A stretch of 51,708 bases of DNA. Origin: Methylobacterium sp. J-068 (GTDB taxonomy: Bacteria; Pseudomonadota; Alphaproteobacteria; Rhizobiales; Beijerinckiaceae). This document shows, in pieces, positions 35,537 to 43,483 of the stretch (positions within the stretch are counted from its first letter, which is position 1; each line of letters opens with the position of its first letter). The DNA is taken from positions 1-51,708 of the forward strand of contig NZ_JAKSXY010000018.1 of assembly GCF_022829445.1 (NCBI RefSeq), given 5' to 3'. Position numbers and translations under genes: made by a program. The notes beneath the pieces are model-generated. The model worked only from the letters and a program-made list of their open reading frames with translations. It searched no databases and was not told the DNA's origin.

Positions 35537-37015
35537 ATGTCGATCGAACAGAGTCAAACCGTGACGAACGGGGCCGCCATGGGCACGCGCATCCTCCTGG
35601 TCGAGGACGATCCGGGCACGCAGGATCTGATCCGCGCACTCTGCGAGGGGCGCGGCGACCGCATCGACACCGCCGTCGACGGCTTCCACGGCCTGCGCCT
35701 CCTGAGCGAGGGCCGCCACGAGATCGTGCTGATCGATTACCACCTGCCCGAGATGGACGGCTACGCGCTCGCCCGCCTGATGCGTGAACTCGCCCGGCCG
35801 GAGGAGTGCGTTCGCCTGATCGGCATCACGGCCGACCGCCACGGCCTGGCCTCGCGCCGTGGTGCCGACACGCTGTTCGATGCGATCCTGGTGAAGCCCC
35901 TCGATCCACAGGTCCTGTTCGCGACGCTCGACCGGCTGATGCAGCCCGAACCGGTCGACGAGGTCGGCGACCCGGCCGGCGCGCTCTGGCGTCTGCGCGG
36001 CCTCACCGGCCGACCGCGTGCGATCCTCTGTCCGCCGCCGTCGGCCACCGAGGCGGAAGCCATCGCACAGGCCTTCACCCTCGTGGAATCGTCGGACGAG
36101 GCGGACATCGTTCTCATCAGTGACGAGACCGGCCTCGATGGCCTGCGGGGCCTGCGGGGCCTGCGGGCCGACGGTTCGGCCGGCCTGCTGCCGGTCTTCG
36201 ATCTGACGGGGAGGTTCGGGGAAGCCTGCGACGGCGCTTTCCAGGTCGGCGATCCGGATTCCTGGACCGCTTTGGCCCGGACCAGCCTCACCTTTGGCGA
36301 ACGCCGCGCCATGCTGGCACCCGCGTTCCGCAACGCGACCGATGCGAAGGCCCGCCTGGCCGCACTGATGTTCGTCGCCGACCGTCGCCTCCGGCTGACC
36401 ACGGGCGCAGAGCCTGCCGGCTCCGCCTACGAGACCGGCTACGCGAAGGCCTCGCTGATGGCGGCGATGCTGCAACTGATGGAGGCCGGCTCTCTGACCT
36501 GTGAGCCGATCGCCGGCGGTGTCGTCGCTGCCTTGACCCAGGCCGGGCACGACGAGGTCACCCGGGAACATCCGGTCGAGCCCGGACAGACGGGTCAGGC
36601 CGCCCCGGTCTCCGCGCCCACGAACCTGCACGATCGATCCGCCGCCTCGGCTTCGGATGCCGAAGCGGCAATGCCGGTTGATGTCGAACGGCTGCAGGGA
36701 TTGAACGCCCTCATCGGCTGGCGGCAGATGGAGGTGCTGCTGGCTCGCCTCGGCGAAACGCTCGACACGGTCTTCGCACCCGGCGACGACACGCAGACCA
36801 TCGCGCGGCAGGCTCACACTCTGATATCCATGGCAGGCAGCCTCGGCTTCGATCAGCTCTCGCAGGCCTGTCAGGCCCTTCAGGCGACGATCGCGGCCGG
36901 GGCCGATGAGACGCGGTGTTTGCAGGACGCGAGGCGGGCCACGGCCTCGACGAAGACGCTGTGTCGTCAAGGCGGACTGTTACTCACCGAGCCGTTGAAG
37001 GCGCTCAAGGGGTGA
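35537..37015 (+). CDS. Receiver-HPt phosphorelay protein
   Basis: 492 residues. A CheY-like receiver (about 17-130) has the acidic pocket VEDD (23-25), phosphoacceptor Asp67 in 'IVLIDYHLPEMDG' and Lys120 in 'LVKPLD'. The middle (about 150-240) looks like a second receiver that has lost its active-site residues. The end is an HPt domain with His427 in 'ARQAHTLISMAGSLGF'. There is no kinase or output domain, so it probably shuttles phosphoryl groups for a hybrid kinase encoded elsewhere. It starts 25 bases after bcsN and may be cotranscribed with the cellulose genes. An in-frame ATG at 35579 is an alternative start. Confidence 0.82.
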   Translation: MSIEQSQTVTNGAAMGTRILLVEDDPGTQDLIRALCEGRGDRIDTAVDGFHGLRLLSEGRHEIVLIDYHLPEMDGYALARLMRELARPEECVRLIGITADRHGLASRRGADTLFDAILVKPLDPQVLFATLDRLMQPEPVDEVGDPAGALWRLRGLTGRPRAILCPPPSATEAEAIAQAFTLVESSDEADIVLISDETGLDGLRGLRGLRADGSAGLLPVFDLTGRFGEACDGAFQVGDPDSWTALARTSLTFGERRAMLAPAFRNATDAKARLAALMFVADRRLRLTTGAEPAGSAYETGYAKASLMAAMLQLMEAGSLTCEPIAGGVVAALTQAGHDEVTREHPVEPGQTGQAAPVSAPTNLHDRSAASASDAEAAMPVDVERLQGLNALIGWRQMEVLLARLGETLDTVFAPGDDTQTIARQAHTLISMAGSLGFDQLSQACQALQATIAAGADETRCLQDARRATASTKTLCRQGGLLLTEPLKALKG

Positions 37016-37146
37016 GCCTGTGCGGCAAGCGGCATTCGCCGAGCTCGATGGATCACAGTCCCTGAAGCGGACGCGCGACAATGTCGCCGATACCTCTGGC
37101 GTCATCCGGCCAGGGTGCCGATAGGTTGGCTTCGCCGCGGTGACTG

Positions 37147-37261
37147 ATACCGGTTCTGCTTGATCCCTTCGGGACGATCAGACGCGACGGGCTCCATCTC
37201 CTGGAAGAAGAGGGGACCCGCGAGTCACCCCGTCACCGAACTGATCAGGCGGAAACAGTAT
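37147..37261. repeat. Palindromic miniature element, copy 2
   Basis: 115 bases with imperfect 19-base terminal inverted repeats (ataccggttctgcttgatc at 37147-37165; gatcaggcggaaacagtat at 37243-37261). The interior at 37184-37218 matches the minus strand of the hairpin arm of the copy at 25241-25431. It ends 7 bases before the tRNA-Lys attachment repeat. It lies in the 37016-37707 gap, which otherwise holds that repeat, a possible 39-codon frame and a hairpin. Confidence 0.6.
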
Positions 37262-37268
37262 GAAATGA

Positions 37269-37309
37269 TGGTGAGCGCGTTGGGGCTCGAACCCAAGACC
37301 TACAGATTA
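37269..37309. repeat. Attachment-site repeat: 3' half of tRNA-Lys (displaced)
   Basis: 41 bases identical to 42068-42108, that is, the tRNA-Lys gene from the anticodon loop to the CCA end. Position, extent and orientation are those of the displaced 3' end left when an element integrates into a tRNA gene. The identity stops after the anticodon-loop bases. Confidence 0.9.
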
Positions 37310-37441
37310 TAAGCTTGCATGAACGCCCGCCATCGGTGCTGCCCCATGTGGATGAAGAGCGATTAAGTAATTGATTTGAAACGACTTTGCGATATGCCTT
37401 GTCGACGGGCGGCGATCGTTGTCGCTCCTTGTTGATGCCGC

Positions 37442-37561
37442 GTGCTACCCCGGTGCTTCGACAACCCACCAGCTGCACCGGAACATCCTGAGAAGAAGCC
37501 GCCTGCGATCCCGGAAGAAAACGACCCGGCGATCAAGGAGACCGAGGAGCAGCCGAGCTGA
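37442..37561 (+). CDS. Possible 39-residue peptide or gene remnant
   Basis: GTG-initiated frame ending TGA at 37561. The product is polar and Pro/Glu-rich, ending PAIPEENDPAIKETEEQPS, which looks like genuine protein sequence rather than chance in this GC-rich context. There is no clear ribosome site. It may be a small gene or the tail of a lost one. Confidence 0.3.
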   Translation: MLPRCFDNPPAAPEHPEKKPPAIPEENDPAIKETEEQPS

Positions 37562-37593
37562 TCGAGTTCATCTCGTACGCTGCCCGACGCAAG

Positions 37594-37623
37594 AAGCCCC
37601 GGACCGTTAAGCGGCCGGGGCTT
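37594..37623. terminator. Hairpin after the small frame
   Basis: A 9-bp stem (AAGCCCCGG at 37594-37602 with CCGGGGCTT at 37615-37623), with inner CCG/CGG pairs extending it past a bulge. No T tract follows, so terminator function is tentative. Confidence 0.4.
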
Positions 37624-37707
37624 CGGTCACTGGTCGCAGGCTGAGGGCCAACAGGGGTAACATCCGCTCAGCCCATCGGGTACGGGCAGGGGTGGAGAGG
37701 ACCGAGC

Positions 37708-39036
37708 ATGAGCCAAGCGGTCGTGGCAAAACCTGGGGCGACACCTTTCTGGTCAGCCCTGTTCACCGATCGACGGATCGCACCGGCCCTTGGCCTCGGC
37801 TTCACGTCCGGCATCCCGTTCCTTCTCGTCTACTCGACCCAATCGGCCTGGCTCTCCGACATTGGGATCTCGATCGCGACCATCGGGCTCCTGAGTGAGC
37901 TGACCCTTGCCTACAAATTCAAGTTCCTGTGGGCACCCTTCCTCGACCGGTACGATCCGCCTTTCCTCGGCCGCTTCCTCGGCCGGAGGCGTGGCTGGAT
38001 CGTTATCGCGCAGCTCGGCGTCATGGCCGCAGCCGCAGGCATCGCCTTCGGCGATCCTGCGCATCAGCTCGCCTGGACGATCGCCTTCTCGCTGGCTTTA
38101 GGATTTGCCGGCGCAACGCTCGACCTCGTCATTGATGGTTGGCGCATCACCAGCGTGCGCCCTCCCGAGAAGCAGGCCGTGCTCTCGTCCTGGACGGAGA
38201 TCGGCTGGAGGCTCGGCAACCTTGCGGCCGGAGCGGGCGCCTTGTTCCTGGCCGACAGGATCGGCTGGCGCGGTGCCTACCTCTGCATGGCCGCGCTGAT
38301 GCTCCCAGGCATGATCGCGGCCGTGCTCGCGCCCGAGCCGCCCTCGGACAAACGCCCCCATCTCGCCAGATCCGGCTTCCTCAATACCATCTGGGCGCCA
38401 ATCAAAGAGCTGCTGACCCGGCTCGGCCCAATGGCGCCCGTCATCCTACTCCTCGTCGCCGGTTTCCGCATGCCGGGCTACGTGGCGAGCGCGATGGCCA
38501 TTCCCCTGTTCAAGCACCAGGGCTTCTCCAACACCGACATCGCGACCGTCACGAAGCTGTTCGGCTTCTGGATTGCGCTGGGCGGTACGTTCCTGGCCGG
38601 TGCCCTCATCCCGCGGATCGGCATGCTGCCGAGCCTCCTTATCGGCACTGTGGCCGGCTCGGCCTCGCATTTGAGCCTGGCCTACCTCTCCGCGCATGGA
38701 GGCGATGGTGGGACGGCGTTCTGGACATTCGCAACAGCCGTTGGCGTCGAGGGCTTCGCCTACGCCTTCGCGTCGGTCGTGCTGATCACCTACATGTCGA
38801 CCCTCGCGTCGACCGATCATGCGGCGAGCCAGTTCGGGCTCCTGACGTCGCTCTGCGCCTTCCCAGGCAGCGTGCTCGCAGGCTTCTCCGGCTTCGCGAT
38901 CGAGCACACCGGCTTCACCTGGTTCTTCGTCGCAACGTCTTTGATCGGGCTGCCGGTAGCTCTGCTCGCTGTCTACGTCTGGGCGAAGGTCGGTATCTCC
39001 GACGAGGCCTCACCACGCCCACCTGCGGCGCATTGA
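37708..39036 (+). CDS. AmpG-like MFS permease
   Basis: 442 residues with about 12 membrane segments. The AmpG-type loop 'FKFLWAPFLDRYDPP' follows the second segment and 'ATLDLVIDGWRI' the fourth, both characteristic of AmpG and related acetyl-CoA/muropeptide MFS carriers. AmpG imports anhydro-muropeptides for peptidoglycan recycling, but the substrate here is unproven. The ATG at 37708 has GGAGAGGA upstream. It lies just inside the left attachment repeat, so it may be transferred cargo, possibly a second copy beside a chromosomal ampG. Confidence 0.82.
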   Translation: MSQAVVAKPGATPFWSALFTDRRIAPALGLGFTSGIPFLLVYSTQSAWLSDIGISIATIGLLSELTLAYKFKFLWAPFLDRYDPPFLGRFLGRRRGWIVIAQLGVMAAAAGIAFGDPAHQLAWTIAFSLALGFAGATLDLVIDGWRITSVRPPEKQAVLSSWTEIGWRLGNLAAGAGALFLADRIGWRGAYLCMAALMLPGMIAAVLAPEPPSDKRPHLARSGFLNTIWAPIKELLTRLGPMAPVILLLVAGFRMPGYVASAMAIPLFKHQGFSNTDIATVTKLFGFWIALGGTFLAGALIPRIGMLPSLLIGTVAGSASHLSLAYLSAHGGDGGTAFWTFATAVGVEGFAYAFASVVLITYMSTLASTDHAASQFGLLTSLCAFPGSVLAGFSGFAIEHTGFTWFFVATSLIGLPVALLAVYVWAKVGISDEASPRPPAAH

Positions 39037-39121
39037 GGCGAAAGCTTCATCAGAGCCCAGCGCTTCCCTGTTGCAGCGACGCCGCGATCCAAATGCCTTT
39101 TGGTCAAGCTGTTTCCCCGCG

Positions 39122-39367
39122 GCCGAGACGGATGAGCGCGGGCGGGAGTTGTTCATCCCCCGGGGCAATGGCCAGATCGTGCCGATCGGAAAGGGCGGAA
39201 GCGGCGGCTCATCCGGTCCTGTCGTGAGGATGGGCGACATCAACATCAGCGCGCCTGGCGCTGACCGTGAAGGGCTGATGCAGCTTCGCGTCTACGTGGA
39301 TCGGAGCATGGCCGAGAGCCGCCGCACCATCGGGCAGCAGCTGGCCTTGTGGAAGGAGAGCAACTGA
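39122..39367 (+). pseudogene. C-terminal fragment of a phage tail protein
   Basis: About 80 residues open to a TGA at 39367, beginning around AETDERGRELFIPRGNG. The series GRELFIPRGNGQIVP, a Gly/Ser linker, then 'MGDINISAPGADREGL' and 'VDRSMAESRRTIGQQLA' resembles the C-terminus of phage tail tape-measure-type proteins. There is no start or ribosome site, and upstream sequence in the frame does not continue the protein. A remnant short frame (MLGTSIMRVPG...) follows at 39370. Residue of an ancestral prophage. Confidence 0.5.
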
Positions 39368-39575
39368 CATGCTGGGGACGAGCATCATGCGGGTCCCAGG
39401 CGTGATCGGTCTCGGAAGCGGCGGCACCAGCTGAAGCTTTGGGCGGTACGTAGCGATAGGACGCGACTGTCAGGGCCGACCATCAGGGCCCGCTGCGGTC
39501 TTTTTGATGCGGGCGAACAGGATCTTTACGTTTTCCATCCCCATATCGTACAAACCGCTTGGACGAGGATGGGAG

Positions 39576-40175
39576 ATGGGCGCGCTCGCTTTTCAGGAGC
39601 AGGTCGAGAATTTGGCAGCGGTGACGCGAGGCCGTTCTCTAGATATGCCGAAAAAGGGCGAAGTTCTCACTTTCAAACGCGCATCGATTGTCCGTGTTGT
39701 GAACCGACTCATCGACGGCACTTGGTCCATTCGCGGTCGGTACATCTCGTCTTTGAGGGAGGTTCCTTCGCGTTCCGCTCTCTTGGAAGAGGCCGCGGCG
39801 GGGCAAGACTTCTCTGGCTCGAAGCAGTCGCTTGAACGACTCGTCGCAAGCTTGCAAGTCCCGACCATGCACGACAGTGACGGGAGAAGCGTCATTGCTA
39901 TGCTGGATGAAATAGCTCGCGAATGGGCGAAGAAGTCTGCAGACGACGGCAGATTTGTTCGCAGGCTAGCCAAGCGCGCGCGTGAGGCGGGACAGGCATG
40001 CGACACTCAAAGGCTCCGTGTCCTCACTGTCGCAATAGAACTCCTTGACACAATAGAAATAATCGAGGCCACAAAAATTAAGGCGTATAAGTTTTCAAAT
40101 AAATATCAGTATGATGACATATTTGATGCTCACTTAAGCAGCTATCCTGTGACGATGGATTACCTTGCCAGATAG
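39576..40175 (+). CDS. Unknown protein, possible partner of the Doc-like toxin
   Basis: 199 residues, no signal or membrane segment, largely alpha-helical, with many charged residues ('LERLVASLQV', 'AMLDEIAREWAKKSADDGRFVRRLAKRAREAG') and an AT-rich, Lys/Tyr-rich end (KIKAYKFSNKYQYDDIF). I do not recognise the family, and no Phd-type DNA-binding motif or clear Fic-inhibitory motif ([S/T]xxxE[G/N]) is present; SALLEEA is only partly similar. The ATG at 39576 has GAGGA upstream; ATG 39507 is an alternative. Its last 11 bases overlap the Doc-like gene, so the two are translationally coupled. Confidence 0.6.
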   Translation: MGALAFQEQVENLAAVTRGRSLDMPKKGEVLTFKRASIVRVVNRLIDGTWSIRGRYISSLREVPSRSALLEEAAAGQDFSGSKQSLERLVASLQVPTMHDSDGRSVIAMLDEIAREWAKKSADDGRFVRRLAKRAREAGQACDTQRLRVLTVAIELLDTIEIIEATKIKAYKFSNKYQYDDIFDAHLSSYPVTMDYLAR

Positions 40176-40569
40176 ACCGAACGAACCTATCTGGTTCAGC
40201 GCCTCTCACATAGTCAGGATGAACGAGAAGATAGTCTCCGCTCGCGGTGAGTGTCATCTCGTTCTTGATGCCGGCTTAATTGAAAGCGCTCTGACGCGCC
40301 CATTAAACTTGTTCCTCTACGAAGGCGTCACCGATATTTTCATGCTTGGCGTGCGCCTCATGGAAGCGATCGGTAAGAACCACTGCTTCGAGCAAGGCAA
40401 CAAGCGAACTGCTCATATGGCTGCCCTGTCGTTCATGCGGATCAATGGCTCGCCCTACCAGCACGCCGACACGAGTGAAAACGCCAAGGTGATACGGCGG
40501 GTCATCACCGGACTGGTGAGCTTCAATGACGTGATCACATGGTGCAGGCCGCTGCCTCTAGCCGCGTAG
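40165..40569 (+). CDS. Fic/Doc-family toxin-like protein
   Basis: 134 residues of the Doc type. The active-site loop is HCFEQGNKR (73-81), followed by TAHMAALSFMRING as in Doc, and 'DAGLIESALTRP' comes before it. Doc of phage P1 phosphorylates EF-Tu, whereas canonical Fic proteins AMPylate targets; the NKR form of the motif favours the Doc group. Start by TTG at 40165, because the domain already begins near residue 10; ATG 40219 would cut it. The usual small Phd antitoxin is absent, and the overlapping upstream gene takes its place. Confidence 0.78.
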   Translation: MPDRPNEPIWFSASHIVRMNEKIVSARGECHLVLDAGLIESALTRPLNLFLYEGVTDIFMLGVRLMEAIGKNHCFEQGNKRTAHMAALSFMRINGSPYQHADTSENAKVIRRVITGLVSFNDVITWCRPLPLAA

Positions 40570-40651
40570 CCCCCAACGGACGATCAGCGCCTATCGCCCA
40601 TGCTCCGCCGATAGTTCGGCATGCAGCTGGCGCAAAACAGACGGTAAATCG

Positions 40652-41140
40652 ATGGACTGGAGCCGGCATCACCCGATCGCGAAAGATCGCTGCGGATTGT
40701 CCGAGCTCGCTCGCATCTCGGGTGTGGACGCTGCTACGATCCGGCGCTGGATTCATCGTAGAGCGCTGAAGGTGCCTCCAGTCGGCCGGGGGCGGGATCG
40801 TGCCTGCAAGATCTGGCAGGCTATCCACGTGGCCATCATCGCCGATATGAGTCGCATGGGCCTGCCGATCACCGGCAAGGGCGCTGACATATCCCTGGCC
40901 TTCCTGGGCTACGTGCGCCACCGTGTGGCCCGTGACGGCGACCTGAGCGACGTGGGGCCGGTCTCGCTCACCATCGTGCCGGAAACAGATGATTGGGGCA
41001 TTCGGCCGGCAGAGTGGGTGCTGACCGGCGAGTCCTGCATTACTATCGGGCTTACATATATTGTCGACGCAACAGCAGACAACTATAAATCATGCTCATC
41101 GGCGAAAGGTTGTATCAAAAACATTCGAGCGCGTATCTGA
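40652..41140 (+). CDS. MerR-like helix-turn-helix protein
   Basis: 162 residues. The N-terminal 'CGLSELARISGVDAATIRRWIHRRAL' is a MerR/excisionase-type winged HTH. The middle is helical and moderately hydrophobic; the C-terminus is Lys/Cys-containing and AT-rich. No effector-domain cysteine pattern is visible. It could be the regulator of the toxin unit or an excisionase-like relic. Start at ATG 40652 with a weak ribosome site. 82 bases after the Doc-like gene. Confidence 0.6.
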   Translation: MDWSRHHPIAKDRCGLSELARISGVDAATIRRWIHRRALKVPPVGRGRDRACKIWQAIHVAIIADMSRMGLPITGKGADISLAFLGYVRHRVARDGDLSDVGPVSLTIVPETDDWGIRPAEWVLTGESCITIGLTYIVDATADNYKSCSSAKGCIKNIRARI

Positions 41141-41300
41141 TGGCACAGCTTGTTTAATTCTTCCAAGTGTATTCCGTTTAATCTAAGTTTGACTAAAGGG
41201 TTTTGCGAAAACTGCTGATTATTTATAACCCCAGACAACAATGCATTCGTTGTCAGAAGCAATGATGTGAATTCTTGAGTATGATGATTATCTAATGTTT

Positions 41301-41945
41301 CTATATTCGGATAACTGCATACACTCGAGTAAATCTGAGATAAAGATCGAAAATAATCCTCAAAAAAAGATCGACAGTAGAAGAGTCTGTTGCCGACAGA
41401 TATATCTCGCGGCTAAAATCGAGAACTCCAATCTTTATGTGGCGCCAATCATTCTCCTCATGAGCTTTGTGTAACTCTAGCGCTGACAATCTAATCTGCT
41501 TATTCTTATATAATTCCCTAGAAATATAATAAAGTTGCAGATTTGAAAGCTCGTAGATTTCCCTTGACTCTGAAAACAGATTGCTTTTTTGCATTATAGC
41601 AATCTGTCGGTTGCTTTCTTCTGCGGACTTTTGCAGTTCTAATTTTTGTTCAGCAAGGATGTCTCTTGTTTCGGCGAGCTCTTCTCGCTGAAGTCGAAGT
41701 TCCTTCCGTTGTAGCTGTGTCGCTACGAATAGCCAAAGGAACGCCAGCGGCGCAAAGAAGCCCGCGAGGATGTCGCCGATGCTGTTGAGCGGAAGACGTC
41801 CTGGAGCCGTCCCCGGCGGCTCAAACAGCGAGCCAACTTCCCCCCATCGATCGTAAAGGACGAGGGCACCAAACCCGAGATATAGAACAGTGAGGAAATA
41901 CCAGGGCCAGAGGGCATCGCCGCGCGGCGGCTTGTTCGTGCTCAT
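41301..41945 (-). CDS. Membrane protein with coiled coil, AT-rich cargo
   Basis: 214 residues: two membrane segments (about 16-36 and 62-82), then a long coiled coil of LQ/EL repeats ('QLQRKELRLQREELAETRDILAEQKLELQKSAEE'), then an Ile/Leu/Tyr-rich C-terminal domain. The two-helix plus 'LQRxELxLQREEL' layout resembles putative AbiC-type phage-infection proteins and similar island genes; that link is a resemblance, not a family assignment. The 3' two thirds are much richer in AT than the chromosome. ATG 41945 has AGGGCGG upstream. Next to the tRNA-Lys gene, at the position where an integrase often sits. Confidence 0.6.
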   Translation of the reverse strand: MSTNKPPRGDALWPWYFLTVLYLGFGALVLYDRWGEVGSLFEPPGTAPGRLPLNSIGDILAGFFAPLAFLWLFVATQLQRKELRLQREELAETRDILAEQKLELQKSAEESNRQIAIMQKSNLFSESREIYELSNLQLYYISRELYKNKQIRLSALELHKAHEENDWRHIKIGVLDFSREIYLSATDSSTVDLFLRIIFDLYLRFTRVYAVIRI

Positions 41946-42067
41946 GCCAAACCGCCCTACATCTCGGCGCATCCTTCGGGGTGCGCCATTTTTGTTGACC
42001 GTTACCCTTCCGGTTACCCGGTTCACGTCTCAGGATACCGGAGAGGCATCTAAGTGCCTGAGAAAAT

Positions 42068-42143
<76 letters not shown>

Positions 42144-42266
42144 GCATCCGATGCTTGGCAGCGCGGCGCCTTGGGGGGCCGGGCCGCGTCGGACAGCGTG
42201 GCTCGCAATAGGGGCTCGGCGGTATGGGGTCAACCGCGATTCCGGTTGTCCCTCCGGCGGGCCGGT

Positions 42267-43442
42267 TCAGGCCGGTCGGCGCTCGGCCTCGGCGCGGGCC
42301 CAGGCGGCGCGGGTCTCGTCACAGAAAGCGGCCAGCCGCCCCTCGGCGATGGCCCGGCGCATCCCCGCCATCAGATCCTGGTAATAGGAGAGGTTGTTCC
42401 AGGTCAGCAGCATCATGCCGAGGATCTCGTCGCTGCGCACGAGGTGGTGCAGGTAGGCGCGGGAATAGTCGCGGGCCGCCGGGCAGGACGAGGCCTCGTC
42501 CAGGGGGCGCGTGTCCTCGCCGTGGCGGGCGTTGCGCAGGTTGATCCGGCCGTGGCGGGTATAGGCCAGGCCGTGGCGGCCGGCGCGGGTCGGCATCACG
42601 CAGTCGAACATGTCGATGCCGCGCGTCACCGAGCGCATCAGGTCGTCGGGGGTGCCGACGCCCATGAGGTAGCGCGGTTTGCCCTCGGGCAGGTGCGGCG
42701 CCACCGTCTCGATCATGGCCAGCATCACGGCCTGCGGCTCGCCCACCGCGAGGCCGCCGATGGCGTAGCCCTTGAGGTCGAGGTCCACGAGGGCGCGGGC
42801 GCTCTCCACCCGCAGGGCCGGCACGTCGCCGCCCTGGACGATGCCGAACATCGCCTTGCCGGGCTGCTCGCCGAAGGCGACGCGGCAGCGCTCGGCCCAG
42901 CGCAGCGAGAGCCGCATGGCCTTCTCGATGGCGGCGTGGTCGGCCGGCAGGCGTACGCACTCGTCGAGCTGCATCTGGATGTCGGAGCCGAGCAGGCCCT
43001 GGATCTCGATGGAGCGCTCGGGGCTCATGTGGTGGGCCGAGCCGTCCACGTGCGAGCGGAAGGTCACGCCCTGCTCGTCGAGTTTGCGCAGGGCGGAGAG
43101 CGACATCACCTGGAAGCCGCCGGAATCGGTGAGGATCGGGTGCGGCCAGTTCATGAAGTGGTGCAGCCCGCCGAGCCGCGCCATGCGCTCGGGGCCGGGG
43201 CGCAGCATCAGGTGATAGGTGTTGCCCAGCACCACGTCGGCGCCGAGGTCCCGCACCTGCCCCGGATACATCGCCTTCACGGTGGCGGCCGTGCCCACCG
43301 GCATGAAGGCGGGCGTGCGGATGCCGCCGCGCGGCATCGTGATGGCGCCGGTGCGCGCCGCGCCGTCGGTGGCGTCGATGCGGAACGTGAAGGAGTCGCT
43401 GGTCTGGGATCGGGCTTGGTCGGACACAGGATTTTGGGACAT
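42267..43442 (-). CDS. tgt: tRNA-guanine transglycosylase
   Basis: 391 residues. Exchanges guanine at position 34 of GUN tRNAs for preQ1 in queuosine synthesis. Motifs: '[17 protein letters not shown]', '[15 protein letters not shown]' (Asp106), '[16 protein letters not shown]', and '[19 protein letters not shown]' with the nucleophilic Asp. The zinc site usually reads CxCxxC before [11 protein letters not shown]; here it is [17 protein letters not shown], so two of the three cysteines are replaced. Downstream of queA by 41 bases and probably cotranscribed. Confidence 0.95.
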   Translation of the reverse strand: MSQNPVSDQARSQTSDSFTFRIDATDGAARTGAITMPRGGIRTPAFMPVGTAATVKAMYPGQVRDLGADVVLGNTYHLMLRPGPERMARLGGLHHFMNWPHPILTDSGGFQVMSLSALRKLDEQGVTFRSHVDGSAHHMSPERSIEIQGLLGSDIQMQLDECVRLPADHAAIEKAMRLSLRWAERCRVAFGEQPGKAMFGIVQGGDVPALRVESARALVDLDLKGYAIGGLAVGEPQAVMLAMIETVAPHLPEGKPRYLMGVGTPDDLMRSVTRGIDMFDCVMPTRAGRHGLAYTRHGRINLRNARHGEDTRPLDEASSCPAARDYSRAYLHHLVRSDEILGMMLLTWNNLSYYQDLMAGMRRAIAEGRLAAFCDETRAAWARAEAERRPA

Positions 43443-43483
43443 GGGCGGGCTCTTAGCACCGCGCGCGCCGCCGGGCACGCCTC

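Noticed and set aside
36139..36165. Short tandem repeat GGCCTGCGG x3 as a variable-number repeat
   Set aside because: Only three units, in frame within a coding region; noted with the receiver-HPt protein instead.
37245..37478. Minus-strand frame across the attachment repeat
   Set aside because: It reads through the tRNA-derived repeat and has no protein-like features.
40535..40921. Minus-strand frame opposite the HTH gene
   Set aside because: No motif, and the plus-strand frame has a clear helix-turn-helix.
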